Positions 34,038 through 47,802 are shown, counted from the first letter of the stretch. The stretch is 64,000 nucleotides of DNA from Bubalus kerabau (GCF_029407905.1 NC_073625.1:168102240-168166239), one strand, 5' to 3'. The notes: a model not told the origin generated them from the sequence alone. Made by a program: numbers and translations.

Positions 34038-35345
34038 TAGACACAGGACTGGAAAATGTCAGTTTTTATTCCAGTCCCAAAGTAAGGCAATGCCAAAGAA
34101 TGTTGAAATGACCACACAATTGTTCTCATTTCACATGCTAGCAAGGTAATGCTCAAAATCCTCCAAGACGGGCTTCAACAGTATGTAAACCGAGAACTTC
34201 CATATGTGTAAGCTGGATTTAGAAAAGGCAGAGGAACCAGAGATCAAATTGCCAATATGCGTTGGATCATAGAAAAGCAAGAGAATTCCAGAAAAATATC
34301 TACTTCTGGCTCACTGACTACACTAAAGCCTTTGACTGTGTGGATCACAACAAACTGTGGAAAGTTCTTAAAGAGATGAGAATACCAGACCACCTGACCT
34401 GGCTCCTGAGATACCTTTATGCAGATCAAGGAGCAACAGAACCAGATATGGAACAATGGACAAGTTCCAAATTGGGAAATTAGTATGTCAAGGCTGTATA
34501 TCGTCACCCTGCTTATTTAGCTTATATGCAGAGTACATCATGAGAAACACTGGTCTGGAGGAAGCACAGTTGGAATCAAGATTGCCAGGAGAAGTATCAA
34601 CAACCTCAGATATGCAGATGACATCACCCTGATGGCAGGGGAACTAAAGAGCCTCTTGATGAAAGTGAAAGAGGAGAGTGAAAAATCTGGTTTAAAACTC
34701 AACATGAAAAAAACTAAGAGCATGGCATTTGGTCCCATCAGTTGATGGCAAATAGACGAGGAAACAATGAAAACAGTGACAGATTTTATTTTCCTGGACT
34801 CCCAAATCACTGTAGACAGCAACTGCAGCCACAAAATTAAAAGACACTTGCTCCCTGGAAGAAAAGCTATGACCAACCTAGACAGGTTATTAAAAAGCAT
34901 ACATTACTTTGCCAACAAAGGTCCATATAGTCAAAGCTATGGTTTTAACAGTAGTCATGTATGGATGTGAGAGTTGGACCATAAAGAAGATTGAGTGCTA
35001 AAGAAGTGATGCTTTTGAAATGTGGTGTTGGAGAAGACTATAGAGAACCCCTTGGACTACAAGGAGATCAAACCAGTCAATCTTAAGGGAGATCAATCCT
35101 GAATATTCACTAGAATATTCAGCAAAGAGCTGACTCATTGGAAAAGACCCTGATGCTGGGAAGACTGAAGGCAGGAGAAGGGGATGACAGAAGATGAGAT
35201 GGTTGGATGGCATCACCGACTCAATGGACATGAGTTTGAGCAAACTCTGGGAGATGGTGAAGGACAGGGAATCTTGGTGTGCTGCAGAGTCCATGGGGTC
35301 ACAAAGAGTCAGATATGAGTGAGCAATTGAACAACAACAACAAAT
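34038..35345 (+). mobile_element. Old BovB LINE with (AAC)n tail
   Basis: RT begins at the acaggactggaaaatgtcag region. It keeps LTDYTKAFDCVDHNK (motif A with FIDYAKAFD changed) and YADDITLMAG after frame breaks, and runs to the C-terminal domain. The tail is caattgaacaacaacaacaa, not the (ACTGA)n seen on younger copies. Many small gaps: old and inactive. Confidence 0.88.
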
Positions 35346-35999
35346 GTACAGACAAGAAAGAAAATAAGCATATTGTAGTAGGTAAAGGAAAATCAAATTA
35401 CTTGGCAGCAGTATGCACAATTATGACCACTTTTTGTAAAATTGAAAATAATTACATGTGGATTGTGGGTAAAAAGAGAAAGAGAAGAGGAAAATACAAA
35501 ATGTTAAATTTTCTATTTGCTCTAGCAGAAGCAGGAGCATGCAATTATAAAAGTAATATAAAATGTTTTTGGATATATCTTTAAAAGCACAACAAGCAGA
35601 ATATCACTCCATATTATAGACCTATGTCAATTCTAAAACAAATTGTTCTCTCCACTTCTTTGTATCTAGGAGTCCCCCTGTAAATCAGATCTTGTCAGTG
35701 AAGCATAACTAGAAGTTTTTAGGGCTTCTGGTAAATTATCTGCTGTTCTATTAACAAGGGCAAATGTGACTGACTATTTTTTGGCCCACTTCTTCCTTTT
35801 TGGAACAAGATATGATGCTTAGAAATATTGCAGCAATCTTAATGAGTCAGCAAGTCAATAGTCTAAGGATGGCAACTCAGATAATAGAAAAAAAAAAATA
35901 GGTCTTTAATGATATGATGTAACTCTTATACTATCTATCTCTAAAATTCTTCAGTGAGATCATTATTGTGCTTATGAGATCATTTATTGCTTAAGGCAC
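35346..35999. other. Intergenic, no feature seen
   Basis: AT-rich; a poly(A) at about 35888 and no recognised repeat. Confidence 0.35.
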
Positions 36000-37050
36000 A
36001 AGTATTTAGGTAGACTATAACAGGAAGTTGAAAATATTGCTATATGATATATCCATTTAGAAAAATTAAAATATGATTTGAAGTTACTCACAAACAGACC
36101 TTTAGACACAAAAATAAAACCATGAAATTTTGGAAGATTAAAATTTTCTGTTTTACAAAACACAAATAGAACACAAATTAAGACAAAGGGGAAAAAAGTT
36201 GCAACATAAAAGAAGACACAGATAGTACTTATTTACAATGAGGAAAGATCTTCTACCAATATACAAGTCAATTAGAAAAAAAAAAAAAAACACAGGCAAA
36301 ACAATGAACATACAATTCATTTAAAAGAAAATATTAGTGGGGAGTAAAAACAATCATTTAATATTCAGTCCATTAAAGAATGGAATCAGATTATAGAAGA
36401 TTCAGAAGTTTAAATTATCCATGGTTATCAAATGCTCCAGAAAGTAGCACTTTTTATACACTCTCAGTGAAACAGTAAATTAATATTAATCAGGAGAAAA
36501 ATCTGGTACCAAGTGAAAAAAATTTTTAATGTAGATATTAGTTAAGCAAGCAGCTTTGTTTTCTTGGAATTTATTCTATAGATATGCTAAATAACTGCAA
36601 AAGATTTCAAAGATATATGTACCACGGTGTTAGTTGCAAAACTGTCTTAATATTCACAATAAAATAAATGGAGACATTCTAACCATTCACCAATGATATA
36701 TTGGCTAATAAATATTTGTTCACAAATAAAATAGAGTTTTCTCAAAATTACAAAGATTGATAGCTATTTACATAGGAGACAGGAGACTGAAGCAGGAGAT
36801 AAGGAGGGAGGATGGAAAATATCTTTAATATAGAAAGTAGAGGAAAAGTTACTTTGCAAAAGTATGCAGAACTATGATTCATCTTTTGGTTAAAAAAATA
36901 TTGCATATAAACTATACAGGATATTCTTAAATTTAAAAATCTAGAATATATTCCAAAATTTTAATAGTGATTAGTTTAGAGTTGGGCTAGGCATAAAAAT
37001 GGAATAAATTATTATTTTATAAATTTCTGAAATGCTTGGACAATAAACAT
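36000..37050 (+). mobile_element. Diverged old L1-type sequence (3' part)
   Basis: Degenerate phrases such as ggaatttattctatagatat, agatatatgtaccacggtgt and accattcaccaatgatatat follow the order of the 3' ORF2 region of old mammalian L1/HAL1 elements. Edges are uncertain. Confidence 0.5.
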
Positions 37051-39698
37051 CTTCCATATCTACACACACAGCACCCTCATATGGTTAAAATGAAACTAGC
37101 TTGAAAAACAATTATCCAGATTTGCCCATGAGGTAACATATGTGACATTTTTATTTTTAATAAAATTAAGAAAAGTAATGACTTTTTTCTTTATGACTAC
37201 TTCCAATCTTTTCAATTGTGTTCCAAAGGAGTCCATCTTTTATGCATTCCTATTTATTCCATTGATTTTTTTTTTGGTCATAATGTCCAGCTTATACACA
37301 TGTACCAGATTTTTGGGCTTTATGATACTACCCAATATTTTAAAATTCCACCCTGTTAATATTTCCCTTTACATAATTCAGTAGCAATCAAATTTGACAT
37401 AGCATCAATGGACATGAGTACTAAACATGGGAAAGAATAAATATCCTTCTGTTAAAATACTTAATAGGACAAAATTTACACTCTGAAATCAGTTGGTATC
37501 TAATTTATCATTAATACACACTATAGTCTTTTTAATACCAGTTTATTTTTTACCCATACAAAAATGTAATCAGAAGATAAACTGGGAAAGGAAGTTCATC
37601 TCTTACTGGACTGGTTTTGAGGTGCTAATGATACATCAAAGTGAAGACATTTGGTAGGTACTATCAGGAGAGAGCTTTAGCTTAAAGGTTTTAATTTAGG
37701 AATTGAAGCCATGAGTGAATGATTTAACCCACTAAAAACATACTGTGTGAAAAGAGAAAAAATATCAAAAATGGAAGGAAGCCTTCAGATGCTGTACTCC
37801 ACAAAGGACAGAATAGGACTGCCTAGACACTAGCAGGACAGACAACAGGGTATAATGATAAAGAAATTAAGAGAGAAGACATTTCTATGAGGTGTGTAGT
37901 ATTTAACCATTCTCAATACTACAGTGAGTTAAAATGCCACAGTGAATTTAGCTATTTTCTTTGGATTTAGGCTTTCAAATATTATTAGGCCTTAGAGAAA
38001 TAGTATTATGTGAATTTTGTTAAGGGTCCTAATTTAGTGCATTTGAGCATGATGAAAAAAAGACATAGAGAACGTGAACTTAAAATTTTTAAAAATTCAA
38101 TGTAATAAAAATTACTTGGAATTAATAGAGCAAATAATAGCAATCACAAGAAGATGGCAATGTCAGGCTTTAAGTGGCCAGGGAGTATTTTATTATGCTG
38201 CAGAAGTATTATGAAAAATTATATAAGCAAGGCCCAGAGAATAATACATCAAAAATAATACACCAAAAACAGGTGAATAAATCTATTATTCTTATAAGAC
38301 TTGTGGCCTGGAGTTCTACATATTGCTTTTATATTACAGTTATGCTTATTGGTCATGAAAAAGGAAGAAATTATTTCTTCTTGTGTATTCACAACTACCA
38401 ATGATGAACTAGTCATCAAATGTTATGAATTTTGTCTTCTTTTTACCTCTTACTTCTCTCCATCTCCTTTCTACTGGCACTATCTTATTTCTGAACCTGC
38501 TCACTTATATTCCTGGCACAAAGCTCTGCTCCCTACAATCTTTTCTCTATATAACTGAGACTGACTTCTTAAAGCAAGTGTCTCAAATTGTCTCTTTCAG
38601 TTCAAAACAACTAAAAGTAAAAACTTCTCTCTCCTTACTCCTAAATCTCAAAGAAAATTATAGTAAGTGAAGATATTAATTAAAAAAACAGATCCAGCAA
38701 AAAGCAGCCCAGTATATATGAATGGTTTATAATGGAGAAAAGGGAGGTACCTAGATCACAAACAGCAGTGTCATGCAAGGTGGGAGTAGGAAGAATGTTT
38801 AAAAAGAGAGTTAATTGAAAGTCTATCTACTGAAATATAAAGTGGTCTGGGACTCCACACCGACTCACCCTAACCTCTTCCTTTTCTCCCCACACACTGA
38901 GCACAGAAACCCAACATTATACTCCCAGGCATCCAAAATAGCTCTTAAAGAATTTAATTAACAGTATGAGCATAAGGTTTCTAATGATGCCGGAATTGCC
39001 TCCACTGTTACAGAGTAAAGATCTCCCTTTTTAGCATCCAAAGAGTGGTTTCCTCATCTACTCATCCTAAAGATAACAAGCATTCTTCATACCTGAGCTC
39101 ACACCAAGTTCTATCGCTGGGAGAAAGCTAGCAGAGAAACAAGCATAAAACAGCAGAGGGAAATGGTAACAGTCACCAGTCTTCTATTCTTTAATATAAA
39201 TGAACTAAGGGCCACCAAATATATGGAAAACAGAAAATCAATAAATAAATTACAGACCAAAAAGAAAAAAATGGAAGTAAAGAACAGAGAACTCTTAGAA
39301 ACAAAACTCCAGTATATATTGAGGAATTTGAAAAATTAAAATATCCATTGAAGAAGAACAGGCTATTACAAACAAAAGAACTATTGGAAAATAACATATT
39401 ACTACATTCCTGGGACCCTTGTGATTTAGTATCATAATCTGAAAAAAAATATGAATTTTCCACATAAGAGTTTGAGCTCCCATCCCAGCAAATGTCTATT
39501 GGAATTACTACTAAGGAGCATAATTAACAAACTTTAGCAAATTTTTTCCATCTCAGATGAAGGAAAATAACAGCAATAAAGATGCCATTAACCAAAAAAG
39601 GAAAAAAAAAAAAACCATGCAAAGACATACAGATTATACATAATCAAAATGTACCATCAATTCTGAAAATTTTGTTTACATGTCCTTAATGAATGTGA
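37051..39698. other. Intergenic, no supported feature
   Basis: AT-rich. ORFs of 60-90 codons near 37142, 38174-38670 and 39191-39483 have hydrophobic, low-complexity products without family features. Poly(A) at about 39601. Confidence 0.35.
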
Positions 39699-39912
39699 GG
39701 AGCTTTCCAGGTGGCACAGTTTTAAAGAATCTGCCTGCCAATGCAGGAGATAGAAGAGACACAGGTTTGCTCCCTGGGTCAGGAAGATCGACTGGAGTTG
39801 GAGATAGCAAGCCACTCCAGTATTCTTGCCTGGAAAATTCTATGGACAGAGGAGCCTGGTGGACTACTGTCCTTAGGGTCACAAAGAATCAGACACATTC
39901 TTATCTGACACA
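39699..39912 (+). mobile_element. Bov-tA SINE
   Basis: Head tttccaggtggcacagtttt, body agccactccagtattcttgc, end caaagaatcagacaca. Confidence 0.87.
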
Positions 39913-39963
39913 GTTTGGAAAAAATTATGAGACATATTTGCAAAAAAAAAAAAAAAAAAAAAG

Positions 39964-41255
39964 TGCCGAGGTCCAGCCCCGGCTGATCCAGGGTATTCGA
40001 AGGAGAGACGGCTAGGCGATCTATTCAAATGTTAATTAGAGATAATAAAGAGTAATAGAATGAGGATAGCTCAGTAGGAAAATTCAGTGGAGAAAAGAAG
40101 CTGAGTGGCTTGGTTTACGCGGAAAATCAATATAACCCGTGACACCAGGTTAGCTCTGACCACGGAGGCCACAGGCGCCCTCTCGAATAGCGGAAGGTGC
40201 CCCACCTTAGACACCTTCTCGAGTGGGTCTTAGAAGCCCAGGCAAATAAATGGTTGCAGAGGACATCCGCGCTCCAGATGGACACTCAGCTGGAAGTTAA
40301 AGGGAAGAATGACATGGGGAGACCAAGCGTTGGTGAGCAAGGCCCATAGCTTTATTTTCAACAGGGGCTTTTATACCCTAAGTTACACATAGAGGATAAT
40401 AGGGGATGCAAAGTCAGCAGTCTTTGATGCTTATCAAAAACCAGGGTTTCTTTCCTGCAAATTTATCGTATACAAATGGTTTAGGTGATTTACATCATCT
40501 TCTGGCCAGAGGCCTATTAACATTTTATGACTCTTGACAAGGACTTATCAACAAAGACTTATTTTCTCTAAGAGTAATTATTTTAAGGTTTGGCGCCATT
40601 TTCCGAAGATAAGATTACTTTCCTATAGGGTGGATGTGTAATGGGTTTACAAAGGAAAGAATTTACTACCTTAAGGGTCTAAAGTTACTAACACCAAGGC
40701 CACTACTTATTTTTTCTACATACCAACTATATTAATTAATGCACATTCAAGGATACAATTCAGGGGATGTGAAAACTTGGCAACAAACATTGGCTCATCA
40801 ATGAAATCTTTTACTAGTTTTATTCTGACAGTTTCTAATTCTCTGAGAGGCTCTAAGCTATTTGAATATCTTAAGCTTCCCGTGCCTCTGGAGGCTGGGA
40901 GACTGTAAACAATCGTATGCATAGCTGTAGGTGTCCGGGTAAACTTGTCATGCGAGTTAGAGAGCCATCTGAGGGGTTTGGATTTAAACACTCCTAATTG
41001 CCCAGGAACTTTATTAATTGGAGCTGTAAGTTAACTCATTGACAGAGAGAGTGAGATGGTGGTGGGGGACAGCCCCCAGTAAAGTCAGAGGTGAGAGCAC
41101 AAAGCAATAAAGTAGGCAGACTCTGGTTTTTGGGGGGGTAGATGCTCGAGAATATCCGGGGGCACTCCCGAGGCTCGATCCCGCCTTTGCGTATGCCGAG
41201 CCTCCTTCCTCATGACCTTTGTCACGAGTGGAATGTCTCTCGCCGGCTCCCGGCA
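39964..41255 (-). mobile_element. Solo LTR, class II ERV type, 6 bp target duplication
   Basis: Starts TGCCGAGG, ends CCCGGCA, and is flanked by aaaaag on both sides (39958-39963, 41256-41261). The 6-base duplication and TG...CA ends are those of a class II (ERVK-like) provirus reduced by LTR recombination. Sense is probably minus (AATAAA before ttatgggcc there). It inserted at the end of a poly(A) run. CpGs (ggtttacgcgg, ctcgccgg) are comparatively well kept, suggesting a younger copy. Confidence 0.88.
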
Positions 41256-41261
41256 AAAAAG

Positions 41262-41633
41262 GTTCAATTTTGTTCTGTGCTATTTCATAGATCATAAAAT
41301 AATAAATTATAAATGCATAATCCATGTAAATAATCCATCAAGCAACTGACAAACTGCTAGTTCTTCTCTTAGATTTTAATGTTATTATTTCTGAAACAAA
41401 TGTCAAATCCAACAAATAAGTATAAAAATGTTTCAGCCTACAGGAAATGAGTATATTCTCTTCTTACCCTACAGTCATTTTAATAACCATTGTTAATGAA
41501 CTATGCATCTATTACATGAATCAAATGTATAAAAGAATTATTATACTTCTTTATATTATGGATAATATACATTTTAAAAATGAATACTAGGAATAAAATA
41601 TAACACATGAAAAATCATGCATTAATTATACAA
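41262..41633. other. Intergenic, no feature seen
   Basis: AT-rich without a gene or recognised repeat. Confidence 0.35.
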
Positions 41634-41734
41634 AGGGATGTGATATGTATATACATATTGCTGACTTATGCTGTTGTACAGCAGAAACTAATACAACAAT
41701 GTAAAGCAACTATACTCAAAAAAAAAAAAAAAGC
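41634..41734 (+). mobile_element. 5'-truncated L1 3' end with poly(A)
   Basis: tgttgtacagcagaaactaa and caatgtaaagcaactatact followed by a 15-base A run: the typical artiodactyl L1 3' terminus. Confidence 0.75.
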
Positions 41735-42084
41735 TTGGGAGTTGTCAAAGTACAGAGTCGCCTAGAATATTACTTAAACACTGTTATTTTATAATCTGAA
41801 ATATCTCTTGGATCTATCAAGTTAGACTGGGATGACATAATGAGACATTGTAACTGTAATGTATTTATAGTGGCAGGGAAAAAAAAAGATATAAAAGAAA
41901 AGAAAAAACTGAAGGAAAAAAGAAGACATATGGTGATTGACTCTCAAATAAATACAATACTACAATGTCTTATGACTATTGTGGGAAGTAAAACAATTTT
42001 ATTCTTGATATGTACATTGCTGTTCCCATTATAAATGGGTTAGATAATCATTTATTCCAATAAAACAGGGTTTACTTGTACATT

Positions 42085-45000
42085 CACTAGGTACTACAAA
42101 CAAAGCTAGTGGAGGTGATGGAGTTCCAGCTGAGCTATTTCAAATCCTAAAAGATGATGCTGTTAAAGTGCTGCACTCAATATGTTTGCAAATGTGGAAA
42201 ATTCAGCAATGGCCATAGTATTGGAAAAGCTCAGTATTCATTCCAATCCCAAAGAAAGGTAATGACAAAGAATGATCAAACTACTGTACAACTGTACTCA
42301 TTTCAGATGCTAGCAAGGTCATGCTCAAAATCCTTTAGGCTAGGCTTCAACAGTATGTAAACTGAGAAATTCCAGATGTACAGCTGGATTCAGAAAAGGC
42401 AGAGGAACCAAAGAATAAATTCCCAACATCTGTTGAATCATATAAAAAGCAATGGAATTAAAAAAAGAATTTGCTTCATTGACTACTCTAAAGCTTTTGA
42501 CTATATGGATCACACAAAAAAAATGTGGAAAATTATTAATGAGATGGGAATATGAGACCACCTTACCTGCCTCCTGAGAAATCTGCATGCAGGACAAGAA
42601 GCAACAGCTAGAACCAGATCTGGAAAAACAGACTGGCTCCAAATTGGGAAAGGAGTACTTAAAGGCTAGATATTGTCAACCTGCTTGTTTAACTTTTATG
42701 CAGACTACATCACACAAGATGCTGGGTTGATGACTCACAACTGGAATCAAAATTGCTGGAGGAAATATCAACGACCTCAGATATGCAGGTGATACACTCT
42801 AATGGAAGAAAGTGAAGAGGAACTAAACGGCCTCTTGACGAGGGTGAAAGAGGAGAGTGAAAAAGCTGGCTTAAAACTCAGTGTTCAAATAACAGAAATG
42901 ATGGCATCTGGTCCAAACACTCCATGGCAAATAGATGGGAAAAAGTGGAGGCAGGGATATATTTTATTTCCTTGGGCTCCAAAATCACTGCAGATGGTGA
43001 TTGCAGCCATGAAATTAAAAGACGTTTACTCCTTCACGCAAAGATGGGCTCGATAAAGGACAGAAATGGCATGGACCTAACAGAAGCAGAAGATATTAAG
43101 AAGAGTTGGCGAGAATACACAGAAGAACTGTACAAAAAAGATCTTCACGACCCAGATAATCATGATGGTATGATCACTGACCTAGAGCCAGATATCCTGG
43201 AATGTGAAGTCAAGTGGACCTTAGGACTCATCACTGCAAACAAAGCTAGTGGAGGTGATGGAATTCCAGTTGAACTGTTTCAAATCCTGAAAGATGATGC
43301 TGTGAAAGTGCTTCACTCAGTATGCCAGCAAATTTGGAAAACTCAGCAGTGGCCACAGGACTGGAAAAGATCAGTTTTCATTCCAATCCCAAAGAGAGGC
43401 AATGCCAAAGAATGCTCAAACTACCACACAATTGCACTCATCTCACATGCTAGTAAAGTACTGCTCAAAATTCTCCAAGCCAGGCTTCAGCAATATATGA
43501 ACCGTGAACTTCCAGATGTTCAAGCTGGTTTTAGAAAAGGCAGAGGAACCAGAGATCAAATTGCCAACATTTGCTGGATCATCAATAAAGCAAGAGAATT
43601 CCAGAAAAACATCTGTTTCTGCTTTATTGACTATGCCAAAGCCTTTGACTGTGTGGATCACAATAAACTGTGGAAAATTCTGAAAGAGATGGGAATACCA
43701 GACCACCTGACCTGCCTCTTGAGAAATTTGTATGCAGGTCAGGAAGCAACAGTTAGACTGGACATGGATCAACAGACTGGTTCCAAATAGGAAAAGGAGT
43801 ACGTCCAGGCTGTATATTGTCACCCTGCTTTTATAACTTATATGCGGAGTGCATCATGAGAAACTCTGGACTGGAAGAAACACAAGCTGGAATCAAGATT
43901 GCTGGGAGAAATATCAATAACCTCAGATATGCAGATGACACCACCCTTATGGCAGAAAGTGAAGAGGAACTCAAAAGCCTCTTGATGAAGGTGAAAGAGG
44001 AGAGTGAAAAAGTTGGCTTAAAGCTCAACATTCAGAAAACGAAGATCATGGCATCTGGTCCCATCACTTCATGGGAAATAGATGGGGAAACAGTGTCAGA
44101 CTTTATTTTTGGGGGCTCCAAAATCACTGCAGATGGTGACTGCAGCCATGAAATTAAAAGACGCTTAGTCCTTGAAAGGAAAGTTATGACCAACCTAGAT
44201 AGCATATTGAAAAGCAGAGACATTACTTTGCCAACAAAGGTCCGTCTAGTCAAGGCTATGGTTTTTCCAGTGGTCATGTATGGATGTGAGAGTTGGACTG
44301 TGAAGAAGGCTGAGCGCCGAAGAATTGATGCTTTTGAACTGTGGTGTTGGAGAAGACTCTTGAGAGTCCCTTGGACTTCAAGGAGATCCAACCAGTGCAT
44401 TCTGAAGAAGATCAGCCCTGGGATTTCTTTGGAAGAAATGATGCTAAAGCTGAAACTCCAGTACTTTGGCCACCTCATGCGAAGAGTTTGGCTCATTGGA
44501 AAAGATTCTGATGCTGGGAGGGATTAGGGGCAGGAGGAGAAGGGGATGACAGAAGATGAGATGGCTGGATGGCATCACTGACTCGATGGACGTGAGTCTA
44601 GGTGAACTCCGGGAGTTGGTGATGGACAGGGAGGCCTGGCGTGCTGCGATTTATGGCATCAAAAAAGTCGGACACGACGGAGCGACTGAACTGAACTGAA
44701 CTGAACTCCTTGGAAGGAAAGTTTTGACCAACCTAGACCACATACTAAAAAAGCAGAGACAGTATTTTGTCAACAAAGGTCCATCTAGTCAAGGCTATGG
44801 TTTTTTCCAGTAGTCATGGATGGATGTGAGAGTTGTACCAGAAAGAAGGATGAGCACCAAAGAATTGATGCTTTTAAGTTGTTTTGCAGGAGAAGACTCT
44901 TGAAAGTCCCTGGACAGCAAGGAGATCAAACCAGTCAATCCTAAAGGAAATCAACCCTGAATATTCACTGGAATAACTGATGCTAAAGCTCTAATACTTT

Positions 45001-45232
45001 GACTACCTGATGAGAAGAGCCAACTAATTGGAAAAGACCCTGATGCTGGGAAAGACTGATCGCAGGATGAGAAGGGGCTGACAGAGGATGAGGTGGTTGG
45101 ATGGCATCACTGACTCAATGGACTTAAGTTTGAGCAAACTCTGGGAGATAGTGAAGGACAGGGGAGCCTGGTATTCTGCAGTTCATGGGGTCACAAAGAG
45201 TTGGACACAACTTAGCGAATGAACAACAGCAA
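42085..45232 (+). mobile_element. Old BovB LINE, host of a younger BovB
   Basis: Two parts, 42085-43034 and 44712-45232, form one diverged BovB: the RT from the TNKASGGDG-type region to the C-terminal domain, ending in gaatgaacaacagcaa. The left part stops in the codons for RRLLL and the right part resumes exactly there (tccttggaaggaaag). Numerous frame breaks. Confidence 0.9.
43035..44704 (+). mobile_element. Younger BovB inserted in an older BovB
   Basis: Bounded by actcctt at 43028-43034 and 44705-44711. It begins HAKMGSIKDRNGMDLTEAED and carries an RT with FIDYAKAFDCVDH (motif A) and an intact YADDTTLMAES (motif C). A single-base deletion near 43756 splits the frame (to 43790, then 43817-44527). 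The tail is (ACTGA)n. The endonuclease is missing. The ORF starting at 42924 is a chimera of host and insert. Confidence 0.94.
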
Positions 45233-46322
45233 TGTACATTTATGAATGTTAAAAAATTTACATGGGTTTGTCACAATGCCTTTTGCCAGTTGTAGCTTCC
45301 AGAGAATGCAAAATGTAAATTATTTTGCAGGATACAATCTTCCAATGTAGTGAACAGCAAATGGGACAGTGGGTGAGGGCTGAGGAGGCAACAAGTATCA
45401 TTATATTAATGGCAGATTTAAGTTCCTGCCATTCATAGATTTGTGGGAAATTAAAATATATATATATATAAACAGACCTGCATAGCTATTAGCCTCAGAG
45501 GGCAGGAAACAGTGAAATCTCTCTGTTAAGAAGTTAAAAAATCATAATAAAACTTTTCAAGCTGAATGTTGAAGCAAAAAACTAAAAATATTTAGACTTT
45601 ACATAATCTTAAGCAACACCCTTTATTCAAATTCAGCTATGATCTAAGCACTTCTATTTTCCTACATTTATTTATGTATTTGTCCCCACTCTAGCACATT
45701 TTCATATTTTTCTTTTGTCATCTTTTAATGCCAAAACTGCATTTGCCTCAAAAACTTTTCCAATTTTTTATTCAGTTTATGTTATTTTCTCCATTCTCTC
45801 AGTGTCAAAATAAAACATTATTAGAGAAGTTAGCCTTTTCATACTATTCATGGGATTCTCAAGGCAAGGATGCTAAAGTGGTCTGCCTTTCCCTTCTCCA
45901 GTGAACCACATATTCTCAGAACTTCCCACCATGACCTGTCCATTTTGGGTGGTCCTACATGTCATGGCTCATAGTTTCATTGAGTTAGGCAAGGCTGTGG
46001 TCCATGTGATCAGTTTAGTTTTCCGGATTGTTGTTTTCATTCTGTCTGCCCTTTGATGGATAAGGATAGGAGGTTTGTGAAAGATTTCTGATGAAAGGGA
46101 CTAGCTGTGTGAACTACTGAGTACTGCTCTGGTTGGCAAGGCCATGCTCAGTAAATCTTTATTTCAATTTTCTGCTGATGGGTGGGGCTGTGTTCCCTTC
46201 TTGTAGTTTGGCCTGAGGCCAAGCTATGGTAGGGTTAATGGCCATAGTGGCACCCTCCTTCAAAAGGACTTAGGCCAGCAAGCCACAGCTCTCAGGACTG
46301 TTGTAGTCAGTGCCCTTGATCT
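45233..46322. other. Intergenic; right half is repeat-like
   Basis: 45233-45838 is AT-rich with a short (TA)n at about 45458. 45839-46322 (gattctcaaggcaaggatgc, ccttctccagtgaaccacat) has the look of a ruminant repeat segment adjoining BovB, but I cannot name it. Confidence 0.4.
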
Positions 46323-47450
46323 ATTGGATCATAGAAAGAGCAAGAGAAAAAGCAAAAAAAACACATCTATTTCTGTTTCATTGACTACAACAAGACTTTA
46401 ACTGTGTGGATCACAACGAACTGTGGAAAATTCTTCAAGAGATGGGACTACCAGACCACTTTACCTGCCTCCTGCAAAACCTGTATGCAGGCCAAGAAGC
46501 AACTGTTAGAACCAGACATGGAACAATGGACAGGTTCCAAATTGGGACATGAGTATGTCAATGCTGTATATTGCCACCATGCTTATTTAACTTCTATGCA
46601 GAGTACAACATGTGAAACGCCACGCTGGTTGAAGCACAAGCTGGAATCAAGACTGCAGGGAGAAATATCAACAACCTCAGATATGCAGATGGCACCACCC
46701 TTATGGCAGGAAACAAAGAGGAACTAAAGAGCCTCTTGATGAAAGTGAAATAGGAGAATGAAAAAGTCGGCTTAAAACACAACATTCAAAAAGTGAAGAT
46801 CATGGCATCCAGTCCCATCACTTCACAGCAAATAGATGGGGAAACAACGGAAACAGTGACAGACTTTATTTTGCGGGGCTCCAAAATCACTGTAGATGGT
46901 GACTTCAGCCATAAAATTAAAAGACATTTGCTGCTTGGAAGAAAAGCTATGACAAACCTAGACTTCATATTAAAAAGCTGAGACATTACTTTGCCAACAA
47001 AGGTCCATAGTCAAAGCTCTGTCGTGTATAGTCATATATGTATAGATGTGAGAGTTGGACCATAAAGAAGGCTGAACCCTGAAGAACTGATGCTTTTGAA
47101 CTGTGGTGTTGAAGACTTTTGAGAGTCCCTTGGACTTCAAGGAGATTAAACTAGTCAATCTTTAAGGAAATCAATCCTAATATTCATTGGAAGAACTAAT
47201 GCTGAAGCTCCAATACTTTGGCCACCTGATGCATAGAGCTCATCATTGGAAAAGACCTTGGTGCTGGGAAAGATTGAAGGCAGGAAAAGAAGGGGATGTC
47301 AGAGGATGAGATGGTTGAATGGCATCACCAACTCAATGGACATGAGTTTGAGCATGCTCTGGGAGATGGTGAAGAACAGGGAAGCCTGGTATGCTGCCAT
47401 CCATGGGGTCACAAAGAGTTGGACACGACTGAGTGACTGAACAACAATCA
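46323..47450 (+). mobile_element. Old BovB LINE with (AAC)-type tail
   Basis: Begins at the RWIIEKA-equivalent of RT, with motif A disrupted and YADGTTLMAG in place of YADD. It runs to the C-terminal end (LWEMVKNREAWYAAIHGVTK) and the gactgaacaacaat tail. Multiple frameshifts. Confidence 0.9.
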
Positions 47451-47802
47451 TGGAAGTCAACATGTTCTATTGGACATTACAGCTATTTATTATGAGTCAC
47501 ATTTTTATTTTAAAATTTTTCATTTTTAAGCTTCTCTTTATAGTTGACATAGAAGATTGTATTAGTTTCAGGTGTGTTACATATTAATTTGATACTTATG
47601 TACATTACCAGTTTATCACCATGATAATCTAGTAACCATCAGTCACCCTACAAAGTCACTGCAATAGTATTGACTATATTCCCTATGCTTTACATTCTAT
47701 CCCTATGACCTATTTATAACTGGAAATCTATACCTATTTATCTCCTTAACCTATTTTTCTCACCCTCTAAGGCCCTCCCTTCTTACAGCTACCAGTTTGT
47801 TT

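Noticed and set aside
38174..38670. Overlapping ORFs of 76-85 codons
   Set aside because: Chance ORFs in AT-rich DNA, with no family motif and no splice or promoter context.
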